Shown one piece after another: positions 23,401 through 33,691 of a DNA stretch of 64,000 bases. Source of the stretch: Clitoria ternatea (taxonomy: Eukaryota > Streptophyta > Magnoliopsida > Fabales > Fabaceae). The position numbers and the translations under genes are program-made. The stretch spans positions 249,897,351-249,961,350 of the forward strand of contig CM075669.1 of assembly GCA_037962975.1 (NCBI GenBank), given 5' to 3'. The number at the start of each line of letters is the position of its first letter. Within the stretch, counting starts at the first letter, position 1. The notes beneath the pieces were generated by a model. That model did not search any database. It worked only from the letters and a program-made list of their open reading frames with translations, and had not been told where the DNA came from.

Positions 23401-23850
23401 TCGGTCCGAACCTCAATTGGGGCAACTCCATTCTCCCTGGTTTATGGTATGGAGGCGGTCCTGCCTTTCGAAGTAGAGATCCCTTCTCTTCGAGTGATAA
23501 TGGAGGCGGAATTAAAGGAAGCTGAGTGGGTCCAAGCTCGACATGACCAGTTAAATCTGATTGATGGAAAGAGATTAACCGCCCTTTGTCATGGTCAGCT
23601 GTATCAGAAGCGTATGAAACGAGCATTTGAAAAGAAAGTACGACCTCGACAATTCCAAGAAGGAGACTTAGTCCTCAAGAAAATCTTGCCAATCCAAAAG
23701 GACACCCGAGGGAAATGGACACCTAATTACGAAGGACCATACGCCGTGAAGAAGGCTTTCTCTGGAGGAGCTCTAATTCTCACCAACATGGATGGAGAGG
23801 ATCTACCAACGCCTGTGAACGCCGACGCGGTGAAGAAATATTTTGCCTAA
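20406..23850 (+). CDS. Ogre pol: RT, RNase H, second RNase H, integrase
   Basis: The frame is open from the intron acceptor; the first start-like codon is a TTG at 20533, so the product is expected only as a fusion with Gag-Pro. RT is seen in VPVPKKDGKVRMCVDYRDLN, FSFMDGFSGYNQI and the catalytic YVDD (near 21232). A Ty3-type RNase H/connection region follows (YYLSKKFTDCEMRY). A second, archaeal-type RNase H starts at LRFDGASNALGHGIGA (near 22135) and includes NIAEYEA, YGDSA and HIPREDNQMADALA, a hallmark of the Tat lineage. Integrase has an HHCC zinc finger (H-x5-H then CHKC near 22910) and the D,D35E triad (GMDVIG, TDNGTN, GAVEAANK at about 23005, 23190, 23297). All catalytic residues are present and the frame is unbroken to TAA at 23848-23850. 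Confidence 0.93.
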
Positions 23851-23877
23851 AAAAAAAAAAAAAAAAGGGGGGGGGAT
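23849..23877 (+). other. Poly-A/poly-G tract directly after pol
   Basis: Starting within the pol stop codon there is a run of about 18 A followed by 9 G. It is a long purine tract in the sense strand, like a polypurine primer, but 5.3 kb from the 3' LTR. Confidence 0.6.
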
Positions 23878-23970
23878 GCTCGCTAGGCTGAAAACCCATA
23901 GGGCAGCCTAGGCAAAAATTAGAGCTACTTGATGAGTCGAAAACCCGGAAGGGCGGCTCAGGTAGAATAA
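23878..23970 (+). other. Two related stem-loops after pol
   Basis: CTAGGCTG ... CAGCCTAG (23883-23910) forms an 8-bp perfect stem. A diverged second copy runs CTACTTGATGAGTCG ... CGGCTCAGGTAG (23924-23965). Both share the loop GAAAACCC(A/G). The function is unknown. Confidence 0.55.
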
Positions 23971-24839
23971 AAGCCACAAGTTCAGGCGTAAGGACGTAAA
24001 CTCTTCAGAGATGAAAAACTGGTCAGACACACGGGATTTTGTCGAATCATTTCCCAAAAGCAAAGTCAGAGGACGGTCTCGAAGTCGTGAGGAAAGATCC
24101 GGATTCTTATCACTCGCGGGGAATCGCTGGAGGGTACAAAAGGCCATCTTTCTCTCCCACCTTTTAATTGTTTATACATATGTTTTTGTTACCTTTACCG
24201 TCGTTCCCAATGTACCTACTTATATTCAATAATAAAATAAGCTTTTCCTTTCCTTCCCCTGAGCCTACGGCTGAATCTTATAAATGAACAAGTTTTTCTT
24301 AAGAGGAAATTTTGAAATGAAAAGTGATGAAATGGAAAGTCGTGGTGAAATGGAATGTATCCTGGCATCTGACCCGGCCCGAGAGAAAGCATAACCAACC
24401 CTGCTAATTATATTCCTGGAAGACAGAATTTGTCTCTATCTCATCCATGAGTTATCTTGAAAGCCTATCTCTTAGGAAAGGTTGCTCGAAATGTTAATTC
24501 TTTGTTACTCGTGCTTCTAACCATCTGTTTTGAAGGGTGATGGAACTACGTCACACTAAAATGAAGAACCTACACAAAAAAATCTGGATCAGAAGTCCTC
24601 CCCAAGAGAAATCCGTAGATTTGCATCCCCAGTGAAATCACGATCGCCGAAGCTGGCACTTCCCAAGTTCTCTTCCCCAGCGGGACCATAATCACCAAAA
24701 AACTACACTTCCCAAATCCTTCCCCAGTGGGACTACACTTCCTGGTCAACCCAAATTGGGGCATCTCCCTGGGTTTGTTCTTTCATTCAAGGGGCAGTTC
24801 CCCAAGATTTTATCCAAACATGTCAAACTGGGGCATCTC
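23971..24839. other. Ogre post-pol non-coding region
   Basis: No gene seen. From 24590 short TTCCCCAG(T/C)GGGAC-like units appear and grade into the minisatellite downstream. Confidence 0.5.
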
Positions 24840-25660
24840 CCCGGGTTTATTCTTTCATTCAAGGGGCAATTCCCCACCTTTACCTTTCCAAAAACCAAGG
24901 GCCACACCCCACATTCATTTACCTGTCAGTCAAGGGGCAATCCCCCACATTTACTTCTCTGCAAACCAAGGGCCACACCCCGCATTTATTTCCCTGTCAG
25001 TCAAGGGGGCAATCCCCCACCTTTACCATTCTGCAAACCAAGGGCCACACCCCGCATCTATTTCCCTGTCAGTCAAGGGGCAATCCCCCACCTTTACCAT
25101 TCTGCAAACCAAGGGCCACACCCCGCATTTATTTCCCTGTCAGTCAAGGGGCAATCCCCCACCTTTACCATTCTGCAAACCAAGGGCCACACCCCGCATT
25201 TATTTCCCTGTCAGTCAAGGGGCAATCCCCCATCTTTACTTTTCAGCAAACCAAGGGCCACACCCCGCATTTATTTCCCTGTCAGTCAAGGGGCAATCCC
25301 CCATCTTTACTTTTCGGCAAACCAAGGGCCACACCCCGCATTTATTTCCCTGTCAGTCAAGGGGCAATCCCCACCTTTACTTTTCGACAAACCAAGGGCC
25401 ACACCCCGCATTTATTTCCCTGTCAGTCAAGGGGCAATCCCCACCTTTATCATTGTGCAAACTAAGGGCCACACCCCACATTTATTTCCCTGTCAATCAA
25501 GGGGCAATCCCCCACCTTTACCTTTCTGCAAACCAAGGGCCACACCCCACATTTATTTTCCTGTCGGTCAAAAGACAACCCCAGTTTTTACTCTTCCATA
25601 AATTAAGGGCCACGCCCCATATTTTATCTTCAGTCAAGGGGCAATTCCCCACTCTTACCT
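24840..25660 (+). repeat. 71-bp tandem repeat array in the Ogre 3' region
   Basis: The GGGGCAATCCCCC core recurs at 24863, 24934, 25005, 25077, 25148, 25219, 25290, 25361, 25431, 25501 and, degenerate, about 25571 and 25636. The period is therefore 71 bp (70 where a C is lost). Each unit also has AAACCAAGGGCCACACCCC and TTTCCCTGTCAGTCAA. GGGGCAATCCCC and GGGCCACACCCC are potential small hairpins. Interior copies are nearly identical, so expansion is recent. Variable minisatellites at this place are known in Ogre-like elements. Because 71 is not a multiple of three, an open frame through the array cycles through three translations of the unit. Confidence 0.93.
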
Positions 25661-26241
25661 TCCTACCACCCACCGTATGTTTAAAAAAAAAAAAAAAAAC
25701 GGCGTTGATCCGATATGAACACTAAGTAGAGGAGGTCCACTCTATTCCAAGACAAGTGGTGATCCAAAGGACGGTGTCATGACCCTCAAGGTCAAATGAA
25801 GTAGACCCTGTCAAGTTGCGAGGGACGGTGTCCCAATGGTTACACTGCTTACTACTTTGGGGCGTAATAAACGGAGTCATGAAACCTACCTCGGATAGAA
25901 TTGGGTTAAGGGTTGTTGCCAAAACCGATGTCGGGCAAATCACACCGGAGGTTCAAAGGTTAATCGAGGTTGTGGACGGGGTATCCATGATACGCTAATC
26001 CGGGGTTCTATACTTCGTAAGAAACTTCGAGTTAAATTGATGATTAGACGGTGTTACTTCAAGTCGTTACCTCATACCGGTCACAAGAGGGAGATACTTG
26101 GGAACATTTTGAAAAAAAGAAGACAAGTAGATGGATGAAAATTGCATTGTATTAATAGAGGGCACTGAGGCCATTACAAAAAGTAAAACTCCGGAGCCCA
26201 TCCCGGAACAAGGCTAAGAAAAAGAAAAACAAAAAAAAACC
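25661..26241. other. Ogre non-coding spacer
   Basis: It begins with an A18 run (25682-25699) and holds scattered ACGGTGTC/ACCGGAGG motifs. No convincing gene. It is the 3' flank of the antisense gene; no canonical AATAAA is obvious on the minus strand. Confidence 0.4.
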
Positions 26242-28640
26242 CTAAGAGTTGGGTGCTGGAGAGTCCGGTCTAGCAGAGGCTGTCCTCTCGGATTCCTCCG
26301 ACACCGTCCTCAGTTCCATGCTTTGACCTTCGGGGAGGGGCATCAGTTCATAAGGAATATCCTCAGGTTCCGAAGCCTGACCCCGGTCCATAGCATATAG
26401 GTGCCCACCATGAAATTCATAATAGACGCCTATACCGTTCAGGTTAAGTTGAACAGCGGAATTCCGGTGTACAACCTGGCGAACGGCAGAACTGAAGGCG
26501 ACATCGGCCAGTACCGAAAATTCGGCCATCTGCTCCTCGGCTTCCATCCGCTCCTTCGCTTGCTCTTCCTGCACATCGGCAAGCTTCCCGGATAGTTCTT
26601 TGTTTTTCTCGTCCACCTTGGCCTTCGCAGCCTTGGCTTCATCCAGTTTGGTCCGGAGAGCTTTGAGAGCGTCCTCTGAAGCCTTAGCCTTAGCCTCAGC
26701 AGCATCTGCCCTCTTGGCAGCCGATGTGTAAGCAGCAGTGAGTTCGGACAGGTCCTCCTTACTCTTAGCCAGCTCCTGCTCCTTCTGGGTCAAAGCAGTC
26801 TGAACCTCGACTCTCAAGGCCTCAGCTTTTTTCATCCGGTCTAGGCATTCCTTAGCCTCGACTCCAGAGTAGTAAGAGCAGCCTAAAGAACTAAGAACTC
26901 CGGCCGCCTCAACCAAATTGAAAATAGCTGCTTCGGCAGCAGATTGGGCTTCAGGAGCAGGAAGATCGGCTTTGAGCTTGAAGGGGATGTGGACCCGAGC
27001 CGGAGTCCCTCCAACGTATTCCAGAAAGTCCGAGAGGCGGGAATTGATAACGATGTCCTCGGGTTGAGACCGGGCTGGAGAAATATTTACAGGACCGGCC
27101 TCCTCCTCCGTTGGCACCTCTACTTCGGCCACAACCTTTCGAGCCTTCTGCTTTTTCGGCTTGGAGGTTGAACCGATGTTGGACTTCCTTTTAGCTGGGG
27201 CCCTTTCAGCCGGTCCCAGAGTCATTGCCTCAATATTTTCTGCCGGTATGCTCACCACCTTGGCCGGCGTGCGTCGAGGAGTCACCCTGTTCTCCTGTGC
27301 GGCAGCGGCGGCGTTCCGGGCTTCAGCAGCCTCTCTCAGTTTCCTGAGGATGTCTATCCGAGCCATCTCGCCTTCAAAGAAAAAAAAAACGGTGTTAGTA
27401 CCGGTGTGAATGTATCAGAAATAAATAGATAATAAAAGGAGGGAAGTGAACAATGACTACCAAGGTAAGTATCCCGGCCTGACTCCGTCCCCAAAAGCCT
27501 CTTGCAGGAGAACTTGGCAATGGCCGAATAACCCTTTAGAGCGTCCAGGACTTTCTTGGACTCGGTTGACAAGTTACTCTCACTGACGATGTAGGCATTG
27601 CTTGTCAGGAGAAAGTGTTCATGAGTCCAACCGGTGTAAAACTTTCTGGAAAAATCAGAATTCTCCCAGAACACCGGCCTACCAGCATTGACCTCGACTT
27701 TGACATAGGAGTGTTTGAAACTGACCCCGTCCGTCTTGGCCGATTCGGTGTAACTTTCGAAGTTAACCACCTTTGAGTCGCAGCGGAGGTTGATGAAGCC
27801 TAGACCCCCTCCAGAGTTACCCCGGCGCATCACCCTGCAATAAGTAAAAAAGAGGGCCACTGTGGGGACGAAGTGGAAGTACTCCCCAAGCACTTCCAAG
27901 GACCTTACCAAGCCCCAGCCATTGGGATGAAGTTGGCTAGGGGCGCAGTCAAGAAACCGGAGTACCCCCATCTCAAACTCCGTCAATGGGAAGCGGACGC
28001 CGATCTTGGAGAAGACCATCTCATACATAAAGAGGTTCCTTGACCCCGGTTGATGGCAGATCCTGTCCGAGGTTTGGGGGCAGAAGACAGTAAAGTCGTT
28101 TTCATGCTCCACATCGGCATGAACAACGACATCTTCGATGGTGACATCGGCAGCATCTTCAGCATACCGGGAGACAATCGTCTTTGGGTCTTCATGAACC
28201 CAGAAATAAGGATCTCTGGCCTTCTCAGCTAGCCAGTTGATCCGGTGTGCCAAGACATTTGTCTCAATAGGGTCAGTAATCACAGCAACACCGGTGGAGG
28301 AATTTTCAGAAGCCATTCGGACGGTATGGCGAAGAAAGGGAATACAACTGTAAAAGGCCACATCGTCAGCAAGATATAAATCGGCACTGCTTCCCCCTTC
28401 ACTAGCAGTGCCAAAGTTAAACGAGGAGCCTGACGATGTGTCAAACCCCTCTGTTTCCCACAAAGGCAATGCGGAGAAACGGTACCCTGATGAGACGAAC
28501 TGATGTGAAGCTCCCGAAGTTGCCCCACTTTGGTGACTCGGACCTCGGCTCGAAACTCCACCTGGCTGACGCCGGGATGTAATTGAAGGAGGACCAGACA
28601 GGACCTCAATGGAGTCATTACTCGAACCGGTGTCCCCCAT
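26242..28640 (-). CDS. Antisense intron-containing gene inside Ogre (gypsy-type transposon domain protein)
   Basis: Two long minus-strand frames, 28640-27354 and 27366-26242, are joined by an 89-bp intron (27460-27372). The splice continues in phase through the codon it splits, giving a protein of about 769 residues. The first part (about 205-390) resembles the plant 'putative gypsy type transposon' domain: KIGVRFPLTEFEMGVLRFL, APSQLHPNGWGLV, KLLG-like GTESGRD. The second part begins with a basic/Ala-rich stretch, has nuclear-signal-like KPKKQKARK and then a long Ala/Glu/Lys coiled coil (about residues 560-690). A TATA box lies 205 bp upstream. Antisense ORFs downstream of pol are known in the Tat lineage (maize Grande gene23 is a precedent); the function is unknown. 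If the intron is retained, the protein ends after 428 residues. No frame damage is visible, which suggests the gene has been maintained. Confidence 0.82.
27372..27460 (-). other. Intron of the antisense gene
   Basis: On the minus strand it runs from GTAGTC (27460) through an AT-rich body to a T-rich tract ending CTTTGAAG (27372). At 89 bp it is a typical plant intron length. The split glycine codon is completed by GC at 27371-27370. Confidence 0.75.
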
Positions 28641-29142
28641 AACCTATCTACGAAATTAAAGTGAAGGGTGGGATGGCTACCTGCTGAGACGATGCGTGCA
28701 GTTTTTTTGGTACGAGCCAGGACGTAACACCGGAGGAAAAGCTTTAACGCCGGAGGAGAACTTCGAACACCGGAGAGGTTGAACGTCGGAGAGACAGCAC
28801 TTCAATATCAAGAAAGGAGTGAAAATGATGGATCCCCGAAGTTGCTTTTATAGAGGGAGGAGCTGAAATCCAGAACCTTCCATATTCCGGCCCATGGCCC
28901 ATTAAAAAAGGCCGACTTTTGGCATTCCGGCCCAATGGCGCGAATTTTAAATTTTGAAAGAGCCAGTTAGCTGATGACACGTGGGATGCTCAGTCACCCA
29001 GTGACGTGGACCACATTTGAGACACGTCGGCTGATTAAAATGCCACATCATTAACCCCCACACCGGATTTTGGTCCTACTTAGCCCCTACATCGGTGTTC
29101 ATATCTTTACTCCCCTTTCACCTCGGAAATTTACATTTCTCG
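28641..29142. other. Antisense promoter/leader region and Ogre 3' spacer
   Basis: The leader of the antisense gene (about 28815-28641) is rich in CTCCGG(T/C)GTT repeats. Beyond the TATA box is unassigned sequence up to the polypurine tract. Confidence 0.5.
28845..28853 (-). promoter_or_regulatory. TATA box of the antisense gene
   Basis: CTATAAAAG on the minus strand, preceded by CTCCCT and followed by a 170-180 nt pyrimidine-rich leader before the ATG at 28640. It is a textbook plant core promoter, independent of the LTR. Confidence 0.65.
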
Positions 29143-29166
29143 TAAAAGAGACTAAAGAGGGGCATC
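29143..29166 (+). other. Polypurine tract of the Ogre element
   Basis: AAAAGAGACTAAAGAGGGG followed by CATC lies directly before the 3' LTR, the primer for plus-strand DNA. It is slightly interrupted by pyrimidines. Confidence 0.7.
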
Positions 29167-31399
29167 TGTGAACACCTCTTTCGGTCCGGCCCAAATTGTT
29201 ATGACACCGGACCCAGCCTTGAAGTTGGTAACACCGGACGAGGCCTAAGTTAACACCTCACCTCAACTCCGCCCATGAGTCCTTAACACTCCGCCAACCG
29301 CCCTCATTTGCACTCCGCCCTCATAGACTTCACAGACGATGTGGAACTCCGCCTCTTCACACACCGTCCCATAAACGGTGTGGCACTGCCCTCCTCACAC
29401 AACGTTCCACAGACGGTGTTAGCTAACATCAACTCAGCCCAACGTCCTCACCTCAGGAGTCCCTAATGACCGATGTCGCGGATCTGACAACAAAAGACGA
29501 GCGAGTCCGGCCTAAGTAAGACGATCTCGTGGGCACACCGGCTGGTAGCAGATCCGGACCAGGAAGGAGAACACCGGCCCCTATGATTACTAAAAGATTC
29601 AGCCGGTGTGACACAGGTAATAGTTCTTAAGGCCCCACATCGGATCAGTGGAGACTCCGTCCAACCAATGGCTTTGCTAACCGGAGTCACAAATTTGACA
29701 ACGGAGGGGGCGAGGTCGGAAGATTATGCGCGGTGACCTGGAATCGCACTCCCTGGAAAATGGCAGACAGGGAGGCGAAAGTGGGCAATTAAAAAAACCC
29801 CACTGAAAACCCTGCTCCCCACCAATGATAGTGGCCAGAGTTGCGCACCACTACACGCATGGGTGAGTGGGAGTTCTGGTTGTCCCAAAACCCTCAGCCC
29901 ATGACTTGAAGGCCCTATAAATGCCCCAACCAAGGAAGCTCAAGGGGTTGGTCTTCAGATTCTCCCTCTACGCGAGAAAACTCTTCTGAAATTCTCTCCG
30001 ATTCCTCAAGATCCCTAACTGACCTCCCCACCTGAAACCAGTGATTTGCCTTAGTCACCACAAAAGACCACCTTAGTTCGAAAAAGGTTTGAAGTTTTCT
30101 TTACTACACGAAGCCACTGCTCCTACATCGTCCATACCCCGAATGTGCTCCGTTATCACAGAACCAACGCCGTTCCAATTCCCATACATTACCTTGTTAA
30201 TCTTCGTCACTGCTCAACAGTGTTCACCCCGGATCAACTTCCCATAACACCGGTCGTGACCTTCAGTTTTCCAGTTCGGGTCCTACTCCGGTCCGTTGTC
30301 TGCCAGCGCGCGAGTCCGAAATCAGACGCCGTCACTGCGCTCGACCTCCCACATCGGTTCCTAGCTCATCACACCGGTTCCACTCCTTTCCTTATTTCTT
30401 TTGCTTTCGGTTCCCCTTTTTTACTTTTCTATGAGTTTGCTGTTTTGTTGACTGTAATTGCCTGCGTACCATTAGTTTACTTTGTTAATACTTTTTATCC
30501 TTTTCCATAACAAACAGACATAATAAAAGGGCGATTTTTGTAAAAAAAAAATAGTGTCGTACGGGAGTACTCCTGTCTACACAACCCTCTTAGGATTCGT
30601 GCACGTGCGAAGAACTTCGCTTTGCATGAATTCTCCTCTTTAATGATGTCCATCAACACCTTTCAGATTCCTCCCTAAAATAGCAATACTCAGAACTACG
30701 TAACCCTGATTTCTTGACAATTCAAGAATACGTAGGAGCAGGACTTTAACTCCTGTCGGGCCCATTTTTCTTATTTCCTTTTTTGCTGATTCATTGCTTT
30801 ACTTTTTATATTTCTTTCATAAACATCCTCTTTCGGTCACTTCCGTGAAAATCAATTTAGACGTGACGTCTTGTTGGTTTCCCCGTAGTTTTTGCCCAAG
30901 CCTCGCCATAATTTCATAGGGAAGGGGTACTTAGGACAAGACGTCCCGCTTATCCCTTTCCTATCCCTATCCTTTTACCCGAGGATGTCCAATTTAGACG
31001 TGACGTCTTGTTGGCGTTCTCTCACCCCCTCTGTCTCATATCGAAGTCGAGCTTAATTCGGACAAGAACGTCCCATTAACCTCACTTTGACCTTCTATGT
31101 CTGTACAGTTCTTTATTCCATTCTATCATTTTCAAAATAAAAAGGAAGAAACCATGTTTTATTTAAGGCTATTTATGTCGTGCTTTCAGTCTTGGTACTG
31201 TCTTTGACAGGCGATGTAGGGTGCTAATACCTTCCCTACTCGTAACCGACTCCCGAACTTGGATTTCAATTTTTAAAACCAGTGCTTTACTGAACCTAGT
31301 TTTTCCCAATGTTTTTCCTATGGATAAAAACGTTGGTGGCGACTCCCTGTCTCATATACTCTCTCTCCTCGCCGCGCCGTCGCGATCCAGGTTGCGACA
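29167..31399 (+). repeat. 3' LTR of the Ogre element
   Basis: 2,233 bp, TGTGAACACC to GTTGCGACA. Compared with the 5' LTR I count 13 substitutions (mostly transitions, several at CpG) and one extra A in an A-run near 30541. Confidence 0.95.
29916..29922 (+). promoter_or_regulatory. TATA box of the 3' LTR
   Basis: Identical TATAAAT and context to 11788-11794. It could drive read-out transcription into the right flank. Confidence 0.6.
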
Positions 31400-31404
31400 G
31401 TACA
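31400..31404. other. Target-site duplication, right copy (GTACA)
   Basis: Perfect match to 11034-11038. Confidence 0.9.
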
Positions 31405-31659
31405 AAAGAGAAGTCTTACATGGTTGAACAAGAAAATAAGAGAAGGGTCGTGTGGTGGTCGTCAATGGCGCACAACGAGAATAGCAAAAGAAAACCTGCA
31501 AAATATACACACAGAACCACGTTAGATCTAGAACACAAACAAATACAAACATCAATGGCAATGCGAAAATAGAGAGGAGGAATCTTAGAGAGAAAGATGG
31601 GAGAAAGCTAACAGAGAAAGAGAATGAGCGTGCGACGTTCAAAATTTATATTTTGAAAA

Positions 31660-32125
31660 CACCTATGACCACAGTTCCCAAACAACCGTGATTGTAGGGT
31701 TCTATAATCACAGCTTTCCTCTCAACCGTGAACGTAGGTACATTTTTTTAAAATAAAAAAAATTTGGTTATAGATATAATCACGACTTCTCATAAAACCG
31801 TGATTATAGATGCCCTACAATCACGGTTGCCTCTCTCAACCATGATTGTAGGTACATTTTTAAAAATATAAAAATTAAAATAAAAAACCTGGTTGTAGAT
31901 ATAATCACGGCTTCCCATAAAGCCGTGATTATATATACCCTACAATCACGGTTTCCTCTTAACCGTGATTGTAAGTATATTTTTTAAAAATATAAAAATT
32001 AAAATAAAAAACTTATTCCTATGACCATGGTAACATCAGAACCGTGATTAAAAAACTTCCTCATATTTACAAAAATGTCACCGTATATTTTTCAAACACG
32101 GTTTTTCCTTGGACTGTGATCATAT
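31660..32125. repeat. Right subterminal array of the small CACTA element
   Basis: Alternating AATCACGG / AACCGTGATT motifs on both strands, including a roughly 110-bp unit (ACCGTGATTAT ... TTTTTAAAA(T)ATAAAAATTAAAATAAAA) repeated about three times from 31735 to 32010. Confidence 0.65.
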
Positions 32126-32156
32126 CCCGTTGTCGTAGCCATTTTTTACACTAGTG

Positions 32157-33294
32157 GATGAGTTTAACTTTAAATGAAAATACAATTTGAAAAATAAAAC
32201 TGATTTTTATAAAATCAAAACAATAATTATTTTCTTAAAATTATGTGTAGAAACACATTTAAAATGGAACTAAGGGAGTACTCAAGAATAGTCTAATACA
32301 TTTTACTTTTTAGTTCCTTAATAGGCATTGAGGATAAAAAAATCCGTCCTTAAAATTATTAATTTACTCATTGTTGCAACATTGCCCACTATTTATTTAA
32401 ACAATTAAAAGCTCAACTGATTTGATACATTTTTTTTTCCTTTCAAATATAGAGGAAAAAACATCAGTTTTATCTAGATAAATAACTCTTTACTCAAATA
32501 TAAGGAGTTGTGTTTTGATGATTTTTCAACTTCAAAAGATTGATTTTTAATTATCGTATATGCATACCAAAACATATAATTAACTTATATGATGTAAATA
32601 ATAAGTAAGATTTTGTGTTCAAGTTTTGTTATAAAAAAGATTTTGCTAAGAGAATTAGTCCTATCATGATGTGAATGTTTCTTGTTCAAATTGAATTATC
32701 TTCAATAGAGGATATCAATTGTTTTAATAAAAACTTGTATATAATTATGTAAGTAAGTATAGAACTCTTAAAATAGGTTGAGACTGATAAATTAATTAAG
32801 TCCGTCCATTAAATGGACAGGTATGAACATAAAAATTACAATTTTAAATAATTCTTCCATGATCTTTTGTTTACTGCACATGATAAAGCTTGATGTGGGT
32901 TAAGCCAGTAAAAATTGAAATTGTATAGATTTTGATTAGATTCAATCATTCTTTTTTAAATCTTAATTCAATATATTTTTTCCTAAATTAAATACTTTAT
33001 TTTAACAATTCTAGTGTTAAGTAGGTAAAACAAAAAAGTTATATGTTTAACAATTAAATCTTTATGTTGACATGACAATTAAACTTAAAATAGGGGTATT
33101 AATTTAATTCTATATAAAAAACTTGCTTTAAATAGGTTTAAGAAAAAATTAAACCCTAACCAACTTTGATGGAGGTAAGGGTGAGTTTCAAGAATGAACA
33201 ACTGTCTTCGAATACTGTTCGGTATGTAATTAAGATGTGTATTTTTCTCTTTGAATAATTATATAGGAATAAAAATATATATTTTTTAAGTTGT
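32157..33294. other. AT-rich intergenic DNA
   Basis: No gene. AAGGGAGTACTC near 32272 may be the right end of a Stowaway-like element whose left end is near 10397. Confidence 0.35.
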
Positions 33295-33297
33295 TTA

Positions 33298-33688
33298 GGG
33301 TGTGTTTAGTTAGTCTGTTTGTGAAAAATATTAAAATATTCCAATAACACATGACAAATAGAAAATATATTCATACACCTAGTTTTCAAAAAAAATGCTT
33401 AGAAAATGAAAAAAAAGGTTATTCCAGAAAATAATAACTATTTGTAAATTCCAAAACTTTCATTGTAAAAAAAGGTAAATGTACCAAATTTTATAAAATA
33501 AGAAAATAAAAAAATGGTATTTTTTCAAAAAAGTGATAGAAAAACAAAAAAATAGAATAAAAATTTGTTAAATTTTTTAAACTGAAAAAATCAGTATAAT
33601 GTCTAAACACATTTTCATACTTTAAAAAAGAAACTAAAAAAACTTGTTGAAAATAAGTTGAGAAATATTTTTCTAACTTAAACGCACC
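33298..33688. mobile_element. PIF/Harbinger-like MITE
   Basis: GGGTGTGTTTAGTTAG at the left and, in reverse complement, GGTGCGTTTAAGTTAG at the right form imperfect terminal inverted repeats around a 391-bp AT-rich body. TTA flanks both ends (33295-33297, 33689-33691), the usual Harbinger target. No coding capacity. Confidence 0.55.
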
Positions 33689-33691
33689 TTA

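Larger units (their letters stand above)
11039..31399 (+). mobile_element. Complete Ogre/Tat-lineage Ty3-gypsy retrotransposon, 20.4 kb
   Basis: Two nearly identical LTRs (TG...CA), a perfect 5-bp duplication, primer site, gag, protease, RT, two RNase H modules and integrase in Ty3-gypsy order. Assignment to the Ogre/Tat group rests on a tRNA-Arg-type primer site, an extra ORF upstream of gag, an intron between protease and RT, a second (archaeal-type) RNase H, a tandem-repeat region between integrase and 3' LTR, and large size. LTRs differ at about 13 substitutions and one 1-bp length change in 2,232 bp (about 0.6%). Under commonly used plant LTR rates that implies a few hundred thousand years. 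Apart from one ORF1 frameshift the reading frames are intact, so the copy could recently have been active. Confidence 0.93.
10545..32156. mobile_element. Small CACTA-like element interrupted by the Ogre insertion
   Basis: CACTAGTGTAAAAAATGG at 10545-10562 is matched exactly by its reverse complement at 32139-32156. Just inside both ends lie many AATCACGGTT / AACCGTGATTA motifs in both orientations, a subterminal array. With the retrotransposon and one GTACA copy removed, the element would be about 1,246 bp, with no transposase, hence non-autonomous. The flanking triplets are GTT (10542-10544) and GAT (32157-32159), so the expected 3-bp duplication is imperfect. Confidence 0.65.

Noticed and set aside
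24590..24740. TTCCCCAGTGGGAC-like motifs that resemble the complement of the primer-binding site
   Set aside because: The match is only about ten bases and appears to belong to the degenerating edge of the minisatellite.
24840..25660. Direct repeats as a possible CRISPR-like array
   Set aside because: Units are contiguous 71-bp tandem copies with no unique spacers, within a plant retrotransposon.
24727..25725. Long forward frames of 332 and 281 codons through the 71-bp repeats
   Set aside because: They arise because the repeat unit lacks stops in several phases. Both frames give the same cyclic peptides, and there is no start context or family.
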